This document shows, one piece after another, positions 15,825 through 24,719 of a stretch of DNA of 64,000 nt; position 1 is the first letter of the stretch; every line of letters begins with the position of its first letter. Source of the stretch: Campylobacter concisus. Lineage in GTDB: Bacteria > Campylobacterota > Campylobacteria > Campylobacterales > Campylobacteraceae. The stretch covers positions 992,001-1,056,000 of the forward strand of contig NZ_CP012541.1 in NCBI RefSeq assembly GCF_001298465.1. The letters are read 5' to 3'. The position numbers and the translations under genes are program-made. Under the pieces are notes generated by a model. It was given only the letters and a program-made list of their open reading frames with translations, searched no databases and was not told the origin of the DNA.

Positions 15825-18059
15825 TTAAAATGTAGATAAATAATAATAAATTTGCCCTAAATTTACGTTAGAATCGTTGCTACAGAATTTTTTATTGATA
15901 TAAAATTTCAAATTTACTTTAGTAAATTTTTTGTAAATAAGTTCAAGTAAAGTCTTATTTTGAAAAACTCCGCCGCTTAGTAAAATTTCCATTTTTTCTT
16001 TTTTTGAAATTTCAAAAATAATATCAGCCAAGCCATTTATAAACGCCGTTGCAGCCACTCTTGGCTCATCTTTTAAAGCACTTTTAAAAGCTTCTTTAAA
16101 GCCGATCACTCCATTATCTAGGCTAAATTTGTAACACACATCTAAATTTTTATCATAAAGCGCTTCAAGCCTCATACCACTCTCGCCCTCAAAACTAGAG
16201 TGAAAAAGCCCACAAATAATCGCCCCAAATGCGTCAAATATCCTACCAACCGAGCTAGTCTTTACTAAGTTTAACCCTTTTTGCTCCATTTTTTTAAAAT
16301 TTGCAAGCATTTTTTCATCAAAATTTACTAAAAATTTACTAGCTTCGTCCTCAAGAGAGTATTTTAAAATAATAGAATATGCGATGAGATAAATATTTTT
16401 GATGCTGTTTTCGCCCCCAAATAGGCTAAATTCATCAAAGTGATAAACTCGCTCGTATTTCTTTTTATCTAGTCTAAAGACCTCGCCACCCCAAATTTTA
16501 CCGTCTTCCCCGTATCCAGTGCCATCAAAACAAAATCCAAGATACTTTTTATCTGCTAGATCGTTTTCAAAGATCACGCTTAGCAAATGCGCGTAGTGGT
16601 GCTGAAGATGAACTAGCTCAAAGCCCTGATCCTTTGCCCATTTTGTATTTAAAAAATTTGGATGCAGATCGGCTATGACCTTCTCGATTTTTAGGTTATA
16701 AGTCGTTTCAAAAAGGGTAAAAATATCTTTAAATCTATCAAAAGTCGCCACGTTTTTTAGATCGCCGATATAAGGGCTAATCATCAAAAGTCCGTCTTTA
16801 TAGATGCAAAATGAGCTCTTTAGCTCCGCTCCAAGGGCTAAAAATGTCCCTTTTTGCTTGAAATTTGTATGGATGAAATTTGGATTTAGCCCACGGCTCG
16901 TTCTTGTGAAAATTGTCTCATCACCAACGCAAAATGCGATACTATCGTCACTTGGTGAGTAAATTTCTCGGTCGTGATCAAGGTAAAAGTCTATGACGTC
17001 ACCTAGCTTTTCTCTTAGCTCGCTCTCATCTTTTATCACAACTTCGCCTGAGATGTTTGCGCTAGTTGCGACGATGTCGTGCTCAAGGTAGTCAAAAAGC
17101 AAAAGATGTATGCCACTAAATGCGAGCATGACGCCAAGCTTGTTTAAATTTGGTGCGACGCTTTTTGCGATATTTGAGCCGTTTTTTGCTTCAAGTAAGA
17201 CGATTGGCTTTAAATTTGAGTTAAGTAGCTTTGCCTCTGCCTCTGAAATTTGTGCTATCTCTCTAGCATTCTCTAAATTTTTACTCATCAGAGCAAATGG
17301 CTTGCTTGGGCGGTGCTTTCTTGCTCTTAGCTCTCTAACTGCGGCTTCATTTGTCGCGTCACAAACCAAATGAAAACCACCAAGCCCTTTAATGGCTAAA
17401 ATTTTGCCCTCGTTTATGAGCTTAGCCGCCTCTTTGGCTGCTTCATTTCCAATATCCAAGACTTTGCCAAATTTATCTTTTAGATAGAGTTTTGGTCCAC
17501 AGTTTGGGCAAGAGATCGGCTCTGCGTGATAGCGGCGATTAAGCGGATCTTTATACTCGCTCTCACAAAATTTACACATTTTAAACTCGTTCATCGTCGT
17601 ATTTACCCTGTCATAAGGCAATGCTTTGATGATCGAAAATCTAGGCCCGCAGTTGGTGCAGTTTATAAATGGGTATTTGTAGCGTGGATTTGTGGGGTCA
17701 TAAAACTCGCGCAAGCAGTCGTCACAAAGTGCATAATCAGGCAAGATAGGAGCTTGCTTGGCAGCTCTCTTTGAAGCGATGATCTCAAGCTTTTCATAAA
17801 TTTTATCTATCTTAAATTTCTTTAGCTCATCGATCCTAGCAAGGGCTGGCAGCTTCTCATAAAGCTCCTTTTCAAAAGCCAAAAAGCTAGCCTCTTCGCC
17901 GCTAAAATTTAGCTTCACGCCCTCATCGTCGTTGTAAATTTCACCAACGAACTTAAATTTGTGTGCCAAAGTATAGACAAAAGGTCTAAAGCCCACACCT
18001 TGAACTAAGCCCTTGATCTCGTATCTAAAGCTTGATCTCAACGCCAAATCCGGGGTCAA
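15825..18059 (-). CDS. hypF: Carbamoyltransferase HypF
   Basis: HypF converts carbamoyl phosphate to a carbamoyl adenylate and transfers the group to HypE, the first step of cyanide ligand synthesis for [NiFe] hydrogenase. The 744-residue protein has the full domain order. An acylphosphatase domain comes first (KGLVQGVGFRPFVY, residues about 15-28). Two zinc-finger modules follow, CDDCLREF with CTNCGP and CKFCESEY with CPNCGP. Next is a YrdC-like domain (KHRPSKPFALM), then a Kae1-like domain (HLQHHYAHLLSV and GFCFDGTGYGEDG). Its 5' end overlaps hydE by 35 bp. Confidence 0.95.
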   Translation of the reverse strand: MTPDLALRSSFRYEIKGLVQGVGFRPFVYTLAHKFKFVGEIYNDDEGVKLNFSGEEASFLAFEKELYEKLPALARIDELKKFKIDKIYEKLEIIASKRAAKQAPILPDYALCDDCLREFYDPTNPRYKYPFINCTNCGPRFSIIKALPYDRVNTTMNEFKMCKFCESEYKDPLNRRYHAEPISCPNCGPKLYLKDKFGKVLDIGNEAAKEAAKLINEGKILAIKGLGGFHLVCDATNEAAVRELRARKHRPSKPFALMSKNLENAREIAQISEAEAKLLNSNLKPIVLLEAKNGSNIAKSVAPNLNKLGVMLAFSGIHLLLFDYLEHDIVATSANISGEVVIKDESELREKLGDVIDFYLDHDREIYSPSDDSIAFCVGDETIFTRTSRGLNPNFIHTNFKQKGTFLALGAELKSSFCIYKDGLLMISPYIGDLKNVATFDRFKDIFTLFETTYNLKIEKVIADLHPNFLNTKWAKDQGFELVHLQHHYAHLLSVIFENDLADKKYLGFCFDGTGYGEDGKIWGGEVFRLDKKKYERVYHFDEFSLFGGENSIKNIYLIAYSIILKYSLEDEASKFLVNFDEKMLANFKKMEQKGLNLVKTSSVGRIFDAFGAIICGLFHSSFEGESGMRLEALYDKNLDVCYKFSLDNGVIGFKEAFKSALKDEPRVAATAFINGLADIIFEISKKEKMEILLSGGVFQNKTLLELIYKKFTKVNLKFYINKKFCSNDSNVNLGQIYYYLSTF

Positions 18060-19497
18060 AATTTGTTTTTATATTTGGGTTTAGGTGCTTTTTTATCAAG
18101 TTGCTAACTACCTTATTATAAAATAAATCCCCGCTTAAAATAATATTTTTGATATTAAATTTATCTCGTTTTTCATAGCTAAAATCGCTCAAAAAATGCG
18201 CTAAAGATTCGGTGCAACCAAAGCTGATGTTCTTCTCTCCAGCGCCAGCAAGGACAAACGAAATGATACTTTTTACAAACTTAACCCCGTCTAAACCAAA
18301 GTCATCTTTCATCTTATAATCGATCCTAACGCCCTTTTGACCGCTAAAATCGCTTGCCATAAGGAGCAAATTCTCCCCTGCTTTTTTAAACTCATCACTT
18401 AAGCCAAGTATGCGCCCAGCTATGCAAAACAGCGAGAAAAAGCTAGCATTTGAGCTAAATTTACCACTTGGTAAAGTATGCTCTTTGCTGAAATTTTCAA
18501 GTAGCCTTTCGCCGCCCTCCTCGGCTCTTATGAGCTCATAAATTTCTTCAAAGCTACTAAATTTTGGCAAAAATAGAAGCTGTGTTTTGCTTGATTTTGA
18601 AAGTAGGCAAATTTCGTCATCACTAAATTTGCTAAATTTTAGCCCCAAAGCTATATCGCTAAAATTACTAAGCTCAAATTCCTCGTTTTTTGTATAGAAA
18701 AATGGGCTTAAAACTGCGCTACTTTTAAGCAAAGTAAGCCTTGAAAGAGCGTTTTTTTGCTCCTTTACTTTAACGCTTAAAAAGCTAAAATTTTCTTTAT
18801 TTAGCTGCTCGCAAATGGCGTAAAGAAAAAGGTCATTTGGTACCATCACGTCAAAAAATAGCGGCGCATCCTCGTGATTTTGTCTATAAATGGCTGTCGT
18901 CTTTAGTGCTAAAAGTGGCTTTTCAAAGCTAGCTAGAAATGTCAAAACTCTATCATCGGCGATAAAAATTTTTGGTAGCTGCTTTAAATTTACAGGCATC
19001 AAGAAATTTGCGTCAAAATTTACACCAAGAGAAATTTCATATAAATTTTTATCTTGCTCTATGCAAACGCCCTTGCCGTTTTTTAATAAATTTAGGCAAG
19101 TTTTAAGCTTTTCATTAAAATTATCGAGCGTTATCTCGCCCTCAAATTTACTCTCACACAGCACACCACTTTCATTTAAGATAGCCTTTTCGCTAGCCAA
19201 AAATGTGCTCGCTTGAGTCGGAGTTAGGCCGCCAAATTTTATCTCATTTATCTTGCTATCTTCGTCAAGCTCACTTGCAGCCAAGACTTCACTGTGCTTT
19301 ATAAAAAGACTAAATGGCAAGAGCGTACTTGCTTTATTTGCCACGCTCTCAAGCTCACTGGCATCTCCACTTACCTTTAGACAAATTTCATCTTCTTTGC
19401 ACTTTAGACTATGAGATAGATCACCAGCAAGCAAGCGTAAAAATGGCGCTAGAAACGAAGCGTCTTTGTGACAAGTAAATTTAAAAGCAAGTATCAT
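18025..19497 (-). CDS. hydE: Hydrogenase accessory protein HydE
   Basis: This 490-residue protein occupies the hydE position of the hydABCDE operon known from Wolinella and Helicobacter, where HydE is required to obtain active hydrogenase. I recognise it mainly by position and length. Its C-terminal part (FGCTESLAHFLSDF, then NIILSGDLFYNKVVSNLIKK) resembles the last part of HypF (ILSGGVFQNKTLLELIYKK), suggesting a shared ASKHA-type fold. No zinc-finger or acylphosphatase domain is present. It overlaps hydD by 4 bp and hypF by 35 bp. The biochemical role is not established. Confidence 0.78.
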   Translation of the reverse strand: MILAFKFTCHKDASFLAPFLRLLAGDLSHSLKCKEDEICLKVSGDASELESVANKASTLLPFSLFIKHSEVLAASELDEDSKINEIKFGGLTPTQASTFLASEKAILNESGVLCESKFEGEITLDNFNEKLKTCLNLLKNGKGVCIEQDKNLYEISLGVNFDANFLMPVNLKQLPKIFIADDRVLTFLASFEKPLLALKTTAIYRQNHEDAPLFFDVMVPNDLFLYAICEQLNKENFSFLSVKVKEQKNALSRLTLLKSSAVLSPFFYTKNEEFELSNFSDIALGLKFSKFSDDEICLLSKSSKTQLLFLPKFSSFEEIYELIRAEEGGERLLENFSKEHTLPSGKFSSNASFFSLFCIAGRILGLSDEFKKAGENLLLMASDFSGQKGVRIDYKMKDDFGLDGVKFVKSIISFVLAGAGEKNISFGCTESLAHFLSDFSYEKRDKFNIKNIILSGDLFYNKVVSNLIKKHLNPNIKTNFDPGFGVEIKL

Positions 19498-20036
19498 TTT
19501 AAACCTTTTTTGGCGTATTCATCAACGATATCGTTTAGGGTAAAATTTGCTACTTTTTCACACTTAAAATCAAGCTCTTTTAAGTGATCAAGCAGCGTTT
19601 TTTCTAAAATATTAGAAGCGTTTATAACCTCATCTGAGAGGCTAAAATTTGATGATTCTATACGGCTAGGCACGATACCTAAAATTTTAGTCGTAGGCCT
19701 ATCGCCTGCAAGCTCCATTAGATGAAGGGTCTGGAGCATCTCTATCTCGTGAGCCGAGCCGTCCCAGCTGATAAAATTTGGTACATTTAGAAAATCAAAA
19801 AAATAAACATCACTCACGCTTGCGCCGTTTGCGCTAATACAATCAACGACGATAAGATAGTCAAATTCGCTTATGATGTGAGTTAGAGCGAGGGCTAAAG
19901 TGCCCCCGTCCATTAGAGTAAGCTCGTTTTTAGAACTTGTAAATTTATAGTTTTTAGCCATCAAATTTACAAAATGAACACCTATGCCCTCATCGGCAAA
20001 CATCACGTTGCCGATACCAAGAACCAGCACTCTCAT
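19494..20036 (-). CDS. hydD: Hydrogenase maturation endopeptidase HydD
   Basis: HydD is the specific protease that removes the C-terminal extension of the hydrogenase large subunit once nickel is in place (HyaD/HybD family, peptidase A31/M52). The 180-residue sequence starts GIGNVMFADEGIGVH, with E16 matching the nickel-binding Glu16 of HybD. D65 in VDCISANG and H96 in SAHE correspond to the other two ligands. The substrate is encoded two genes upstream: HydB ends in DPCIACAVH plus an 18-residue tail. It overlaps hydC by one base and hydE by 4 bp. Confidence 0.92.
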   Translation of the reverse strand: MRVLVLGIGNVMFADEGIGVHFVNLMAKNYKFTSSKNELTLMDGGTLALALTHIISEFDYLIVVDCISANGASVSDVYFFDFLNVPNFISWDGSAHEIEMLQTLHLMELAGDRPTTKILGIVPSRIESSNFSLSDEVINASNILEKTLLDHLKELDFKCEKVANFTLNDIVDEYAKKGLK

Positions 20037-20716
20037 CAGTGTTCTTTTACAAATTTATAGCCACTAACGATGGCGTCCATCGCTCCATTTTCGCCTTTAA
20101 CAGCGTTAAATACCGCCATATAAACATGAATCGGCACAAAAATCATAATGATCCACATACAAATTCTATGTATCGTTCTGACATTTGCTAGTCCGCCCAT
20201 AAGCTCTTCAAAAAACCTAGCTGGCTCATAAAGCGCTCCGCCAAGTCCCTCATGATAAACATGAACATAAAGCACAAGACCGCTTAGGCAAATAAGAGTC
20301 AAAATAAGATAAAAGAAAAAGTATGAGGCAAACTGCAAAGGATTATAAACGCCCCTTAAATGCGGATGTGGCCCCATAAAAAGATAATACTTAATCTGTG
20401 CGATCCAAATTTTTGGATTTAGAAAATCAACCACGCTCATCCACTCTTTTTTGCTATGTTTATCAAAGACAAATAGATAAAATTTAAAGATAAACGCCGC
20501 TATTAGCACAAAGCCAGCGATCTGGTGAGCCATACGCCACTTTGCTTGCATAAAATTTGTAGGCTCGCTCGTTATCTCTGGACTCACAAAAACGTACGAG
20601 ATATAGTAGCCACTCACAACTAAAAGTGTGATCGCTGCAAATCTAATCCAGTGTGTCAGCCTAACGCCGATGGAGAATTCGTATTCGCTGATCCTGTCAG
20701 CATTTTTATGTGACAT
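20036..20716 (-). CDS. hydC: [NiFe] hydrogenase cytochrome b subunit HydC
   Basis: HydC anchors the hydrogenase dimer in the cytoplasmic membrane and passes electrons from the small subunit through two b hemes to the quinone pool. The 226-residue protein has four hydrophobic segments (about residues 23-43, 67-87, 130-152 and 185-207) with histidines suited to heme binding, including HWIRF, HQIAGF, HVYHEG and HRICMWIIMIFVPIHVY. It belongs to the HyaC/HupC cytochrome b family. It follows hydB by 9 bp and overlaps hydD by one base. Confidence 0.93.
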   Translation of the reverse strand: MSHKNADRISEYEFSIGVRLTHWIRFAAITLLVVSGYYISYVFVSPEITSEPTNFMQAKWRMAHQIAGFVLIAAFIFKFYLFVFDKHSKKEWMSVVDFLNPKIWIAQIKYYLFMGPHPHLRGVYNPLQFASYFFFYLILTLICLSGLVLYVHVYHEGLGGALYEPARFFEELMGGLANVRTIHRICMWIIMIFVPIHVYMAVFNAVKGENGAMDAIVSGYKFVKEH

Positions 20717-20725
20717 ATTCTCTCC

Positions 20726-22444
20726 TTACAAATTTGGATTTATCTTATAAGTACTCAAATCATTTCCCTTTGTATCCATAACATGCACGGCACACGCGAT
20801 GCAAGGATCGTAAGAGTGAATTTTTCGTATTATCTCAAGTGGCTTTGAAAGATCAGCGATCTTTAAACCAACTAAGCACGCTTCGTAGCTTCCCATTTGA
20901 TTTTGTGCGTCTTTTGGAGAGGCGTTCCACGTGCTTGGCACGACTGCTTGCCAGTTTGTGATAACGCCATCTTTTATGCGGCACCAGTGGCTAAGCGCAC
21001 CTCTTGGAGCATTGCCTTGAAAATTTCCTTTGTACTCTTTTTTGTTATCGATTACATATTTTGCGCAGGTCTCTTGATCTGATTTTAAATTTTCTACTAA
21101 GGCATTAAATGCGTCCATTGTGTGCTCTGCAACTACTTTTGCCTCAAGCATACGAGTAGCGGTTCTGCCTAGAGTTGAAAAGACTGCACTTAATGGCAAG
21201 CCACTCTTTGCTAAAAATTCGTCAACTACTTTTTTAACTCTCTCGTTGCCTCTAGCGTAGTTTATAACGATACTTGCTATTGGACCCACTTGCATAGGCA
21301 AGCCATCATATCTTGGTGCTTTAATCCAGCTATATTTACCTTTTGTATCAAAAAGCTTACTATGAGCTAGTTTGCCCTCGGCGTCTATGCTCTCGCCGTC
21401 AATAAGGCCTGTGTAGTTTGCCTCAGTCTCGCCATCATATGGATGAAGCGCTTTGTCATTTTTATACCAAGCTCTTGTCGCCTCTTCTGTGATCTTGTCT
21501 TCGTCTATGTCATAAACCTTGCTAAGATCGCCATTTAAGATATAGCCACCTTTAAATAGATGGTCATTTTTGCCAATCAAAAACTCATCATAGCAGAGTA
21601 AATTTGCCACACCAGCATCGTTTAGAACGCTTGGCTCATTACCATAGGCTTTAGCCGCCATCAAGATATCTGGATAGTAAGCTCTATCAACAAATTCTTT
21701 GATCTCGGCAAATTTGCTCATATATTCGCCCATTCTAGCTGGATCCATAAGATCCATCACGCAAGTCACGCCGCCAACTGTTAGGCTTTGTGGATGTGGG
21801 TTTTTCGCGCCAAAGATCGCCATCATCTGAGCTGCTGTTCTTTGAATTCTAAGGCACTCTAAGTAGTGTGAGAGGACGATTAAATTTTGCTCTGGCGTAA
21901 ATTTATATGTGCTATGTCCCCAGTATGCGTTGGCAAATGGTCCAAGATTGCCCTTTTTAACAAAGGCTTCAACCCTCTCTTTTACCTCTTTTAGCTTGTC
22001 AGCTCCTGTGGCAAACGGAAGATCAGTATATTTAAACGCCTCTTCGCTAGCTTTATGCACATCTGCGCTTAGTGCGGAGACGACGTCTGCCCAGTCCATG
22101 CCGTGGAGCTGATAAAAATGCACGATGTGATCGTGAAGATATAAAGCTGCGTTCATAAGCGTTCTAGTTAGCTCTGCATTTAACGGAGGCTTGATGCCAA
22201 GGGCATTTTCAACCGCGATGATGCCTGCTCTATAGTGTGAGTATGTACAAACGCCACAAATTCTTTGCATGAAAAAGCCAGCATCTCTTGGGTCTCTGCC
22301 TTTTACGATCTGCTCTAAGCCACGCCAAAGAGTTGAGCCAGAGTAAGCCTCTTTTACGACATTATTTTCATCTACAACAACTTCTATTCTTAAGTGCCCC
22401 TCGATACGTGTTATAGGGTCTATTACTATTCTTTTTTTACTCAT
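20726..22444 (-). CDS. hydB: [NiFe] hydrogenase large subunit HydB
   Basis: This is the catalytic subunit of a membrane-bound uptake hydrogenase, holding the NiFe centre. The 572-residue precursor has the N-terminal motif RICGVCTYSH (C63, C66) and the C-terminal motif DPCIACAVH (C548, C551, H554), which together give the four nickel-ligating cysteines. The 18 residues after H554 form the extension removed by HydD. All four ligands are cysteine, so it is not a selenium form. It follows hydA by 9 bp. The subunit has no signal of its own and would be exported with HydA by the Tat route. Confidence 0.97.
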   Translation of the reverse strand: MSKKRIVIDPITRIEGHLRIEVVVDENNVVKEAYSGSTLWRGLEQIVKGRDPRDAGFFMQRICGVCTYSHYRAGIIAVENALGIKPPLNAELTRTLMNAALYLHDHIVHFYQLHGMDWADVVSALSADVHKASEEAFKYTDLPFATGADKLKEVKERVEAFVKKGNLGPFANAYWGHSTYKFTPEQNLIVLSHYLECLRIQRTAAQMMAIFGAKNPHPQSLTVGGVTCVMDLMDPARMGEYMSKFAEIKEFVDRAYYPDILMAAKAYGNEPSVLNDAGVANLLCYDEFLIGKNDHLFKGGYILNGDLSKVYDIDEDKITEEATRAWYKNDKALHPYDGETEANYTGLIDGESIDAEGKLAHSKLFDTKGKYSWIKAPRYDGLPMQVGPIASIVINYARGNERVKKVVDEFLAKSGLPLSAVFSTLGRTATRMLEAKVVAEHTMDAFNALVENLKSDQETCAKYVIDNKKEYKGNFQGNAPRGALSHWCRIKDGVITNWQAVVPSTWNASPKDAQNQMGSYEACLVGLKIADLSKPLEIIRKIHSYDPCIACAVHVMDTKGNDLSTYKINPNL

Positions 22445-22453
22445 TTTTTCGCC

Positions 22454-23599
22454 TTATTCTTTATCTTTACTCATAGAAGCTATAACAGCGTGAGCTGCTA
22501 TACCAATGCCAGTAAGAGCTAAAATTCCAATGCCAACTTTATCGCTGACATTATCAGCTCCAAGACCCAAAACAGTATCAAAGAGTCTATCTGCCATAGG
22601 CTCTTCAAATGGTCCCATCGTATCCCAGAAGTCTGGCTCTGAGCAGCCTATACAGCCGTGACCTGCTTGAACTGGCCATGATGTGTGCTGGTTAAATCTC
22701 TCGCGTGAGCAGTTATTAAATGTATATGGACCTTTGCAACCTACTTTATATAAGCAGTAGCCATTTTTTGCGCCTTCATCGCCGAAGTTTTGGACAAACT
22801 CGCCAGCGTCAAAGTGACCACGTCTTTCGCAAAGATCGTGAATTCTTAAGCCATAAGCCCATTTTGGCCTATTATAAACATCAAGCGCTGGAAGTGTGCC
22901 AAAAAGTAAGAAGTGAAGCACGTTGCCAACGATATTTTTCTCACTTGGTGGACAGCCCGCAACATTAATAACTGGCTTATCAGTGACCTTTGAAAGTCCC
23001 ACTGAATTTGATGGATTTGGCCTTGCAGCTTGAATGCCACCAAAGCTAGAACAGGTACCGATCGCAAAGATAGCAGCTGCGTCTTTTGAAGCATTTACAG
23101 CATGAGTTTTACCTGTTGTGCCATGAGGTCCAACAGTTAAGAAATTTTCAGTCGCACCAGTTGGAATACCTCCCTCAACTAGCAGGATGTATCTGCCTTT
23201 GTATTTTTCGATCGCGCTCTCTAAATTTTCTTCAGCCTGCCAACCAGAAGCTGCCATAATAGTTTCGTGGTATTCAAGGCTTATGTAGTCAAATATAAGA
23301 CTATCTATGCTTGGAGCATCGGTTCTTAGTAAGCTCTCGCTACAGCCTGTGCATTCTGCCATATGAAGCCATATCACAGGAAGCCTATCGCTAAGCTCAG
23401 CAGCACGAGCAACCATCGGTGTCATCGCACTTGGTAGAGCCATAAAAGCTGTCATCGCACCAGCCCACTTCATAAAATCACGCCTCGTAAAGCCTTTATC
23501 TTTTAAAAGCTGCGCAATACTCGAGTCGCTTTTCATCTTAGGTAACGCACTAAGCTCACTTAAGCGCCTATCTATCTTTTGACGCAAGTCATTATTCAT
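22454..23599 (-). CDS. hydA: [NiFe] hydrogenase small subunit HydA, Tat-exported
   Basis: HydA carries the iron-sulfur clusters that lead electrons from HydB to cytochrome b. The 381-residue precursor has a long N-terminal region, the twin-arginine motif TRRDFMKW at residues 38-45, a hydrophobic stretch and a likely signal-peptidase site at VARA (64-67). Cluster-ligand segments include ECTGCSESLLR, CSSFGG, GCPPS, CKGPYTFNNC and GCIGCSEPDFWD. A C-terminal membrane helix (about residues 350-372) anchors it. AGGAG lies 5 bases before the ATG. It is the first gene of hydABCDE. Confidence 0.97.
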   Translation of the reverse strand: MNNDLRQKIDRRLSELSALPKMKSDSSIAQLLKDKGFTRRDFMKWAGAMTAFMALPSAMTPMVARAAELSDRLPVIWLHMAECTGCSESLLRTDAPSIDSLIFDYISLEYHETIMAASGWQAEENLESAIEKYKGRYILLVEGGIPTGATENFLTVGPHGTTGKTHAVNASKDAAAIFAIGTCSSFGGIQAARPNPSNSVGLSKVTDKPVINVAGCPPSEKNIVGNVLHFLLFGTLPALDVYNRPKWAYGLRIHDLCERRGHFDAGEFVQNFGDEGAKNGYCLYKVGCKGPYTFNNCSRERFNQHTSWPVQAGHGCIGCSEPDFWDTMGPFEEPMADRLFDTVLGLGADNVSDKVGIGILALTGIGIAAHAVIASMSKDKE

Positions 23600-23943
23600 A
23601 TAAGCTCCTTTGCTTAAAAATTTTACTTTTGTTAATAATATCTTTGTTTAAAGAAGTAAAAAATTATTTTATAAAATTAATATTTATAATTAAATAAATC
23701 TTAATTAAAAAATTTAAAATCCCTTTTTTGCGATATATTTTCAAAATATAAAAAATAATATTTTGAGAAATTTTATTTTAATTTGATGAATTTTCAATAT
23801 TTTAAGCATATTATTCTAAAAGTAAATATCAACTATAATTTTTAATGATTTTTAAAAATTTAGCATATTTAAGGCGAGAGAAATTTTTGAGATATAAATT
23901 TTTAAAAGCCCAAATGGGTTAAATTTAGGCTTTTAAAGTTGCA
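23600..23943. other. AT-rich intergenic region upstream of hydA
   Basis: These 344 bp contain no gene. The hydA promoter must lie in the part next to 23600, which is extremely AT-rich, and I cannot pick a single -10 box with confidence. One segment near 23685-23709 (TATAATT followed 11 bases later by AATTAAA) weakly resembles the H. pylori NikR box, but the base composition makes chance likely. The right end contains the flgH terminator. Confidence 0.5.
23901..23937 (-). terminator. flgH terminator
   Basis: Perfect 10-bp arms TTTAAAAGCC (23901-23910) and GGCTTTTAAA (23928-23937) form a hairpin seven bases downstream of the flgH stop on the minus strand, followed by an AT-rich run. It separates flgH from the hyd operon promoter region. 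Confidence 0.7.
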
Positions 23944-24651
23944 TTAAAATGGCCAGATAGCTTCCATAAGCCTTGTGCCCCAAGGCTTTTTGGTAGATTT
24001 GTCTAGCTCGCCCTCGGTTTTGTATAAAATTTTGGCGTCAGCTATGTATTTTGAGTCGATTTCGTTGTTTTGTGAGATGTCGTAAGGCCTAATGACTCCA
24101 CTTACTTGCATGATCTGCTTTTCGCCATTTATCAGTAGCTCGCGGCTACCTTCTATGAAATAGTTGCCGTTATTTAGGATTTTTATAATCCTAGCTGAAA
24201 TGGTTGCGGTAAATTTCTCGCTTCTGTTGCTAGTACCACTTCCTGTAAATTTATTGCCACCACCTGCTTTAAAGCCGATGTCGCCATATTTGTTTAAATT
24301 TTCAGCCACAGTTGAAAGCGGTGACGCTCCAGCCGTAAATACACCTCCGCCGAGTGATACGGTGCTATCTTTATTTGTACTTTTACTACCAGTTGAAGTT
24401 TGGCTTGCATTTTCTGAGATAACGATAGTCACGATATCATTTACATTCATCGCTTTTCTATCTGAAAAAAGAGGATTTTCGCCCTTTCCAAAGAGGCTGC
24501 CAGCGTTGCTTTGTCCGGTTCCACTATCTTTTGAAGGGAGTTGCTCGACATAAACCGGGGGTTTCATATTGATATGAGGATCAGCACTTGGTGTGCAGCC
24601 AGTGCAAATAATGCCCGCAGATAAGACGAGCCAAATCGTTTTATGGTTCAT
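23944..24651 (-). CDS. flgH: Flagellar L-ring protein FlgH
   Basis: FlgH forms the L-ring of the flagellar basal body in the outer membrane. The 235-residue precursor has a lipoprotein signal (LVLSAGIICTGC, lipidated Cys near residue 19). Typical FlgH segments are SLFSDRKAMNVNDIVTIVI-like near residue 60 and NYFIEGSRELLINGEKQIMQVSGVIRP-like near 165, the usual conserved C-terminal core. The gene stands alone on the minus strand, divergent from pta, with a sigma54 promoter at 24691-24705 and a terminator directly downstream. The flgH-pta-ackA order is as I recall from C. jejuni. Confidence 0.94.
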   Translation of the reverse strand: MNHKTIWLVLSAGIICTGCTPSADPHINMKPPVYVEQLPSKDSGTGQSNAGSLFGKGENPLFSDRKAMNVNDIVTIVISENASQTSTGSKSTNKDSTVSLGGGVFTAGASPLSTVAENLNKYGDIGFKAGGGNKFTGSGTSNRSEKFTATISARIIKILNNGNYFIEGSRELLINGEKQIMQVSGVIRPYDISQNNEIDSKYIADAKILYKTEGELDKSTKKPWGTRLMEAIWPF

Positions 24652-24690
24652 AAAAAATGCCTTAAAATAAGTATCTTTGTGCTAGAATTA

Positions 24691-24705
24691 AGCAATTTAA
24701 GTTCC
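24691..24705 (-). promoter_or_regulatory. Sigma54 promoter of flgH
   Basis: On the minus strand GGAACTTAAATTGCT has the GG-N10-GC spacing required by RpoN and the GGAAC-N5-TTGCT form typical of Campylobacter flagellar genes. It lies about 40 bp before the flgH ATG and inside the pta leader on the other strand. Confidence 0.8.
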
Positions 24706-24719
24706 TAAAAAGGTCGCAA

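Noticed and set aside
20726-22444. Selenocysteine in the hydrogenase large subunit
   Set aside because: Both CxxC motifs are encoded by cysteine codons and no in-frame TGA interrupts the gene.
23681-23709. Possible NikR box upstream of hydA
   Set aside because: TATAATT-N11-AATTAAA resembles the H. pylori consensus, but the region is so AT-rich that a chance match is likely.
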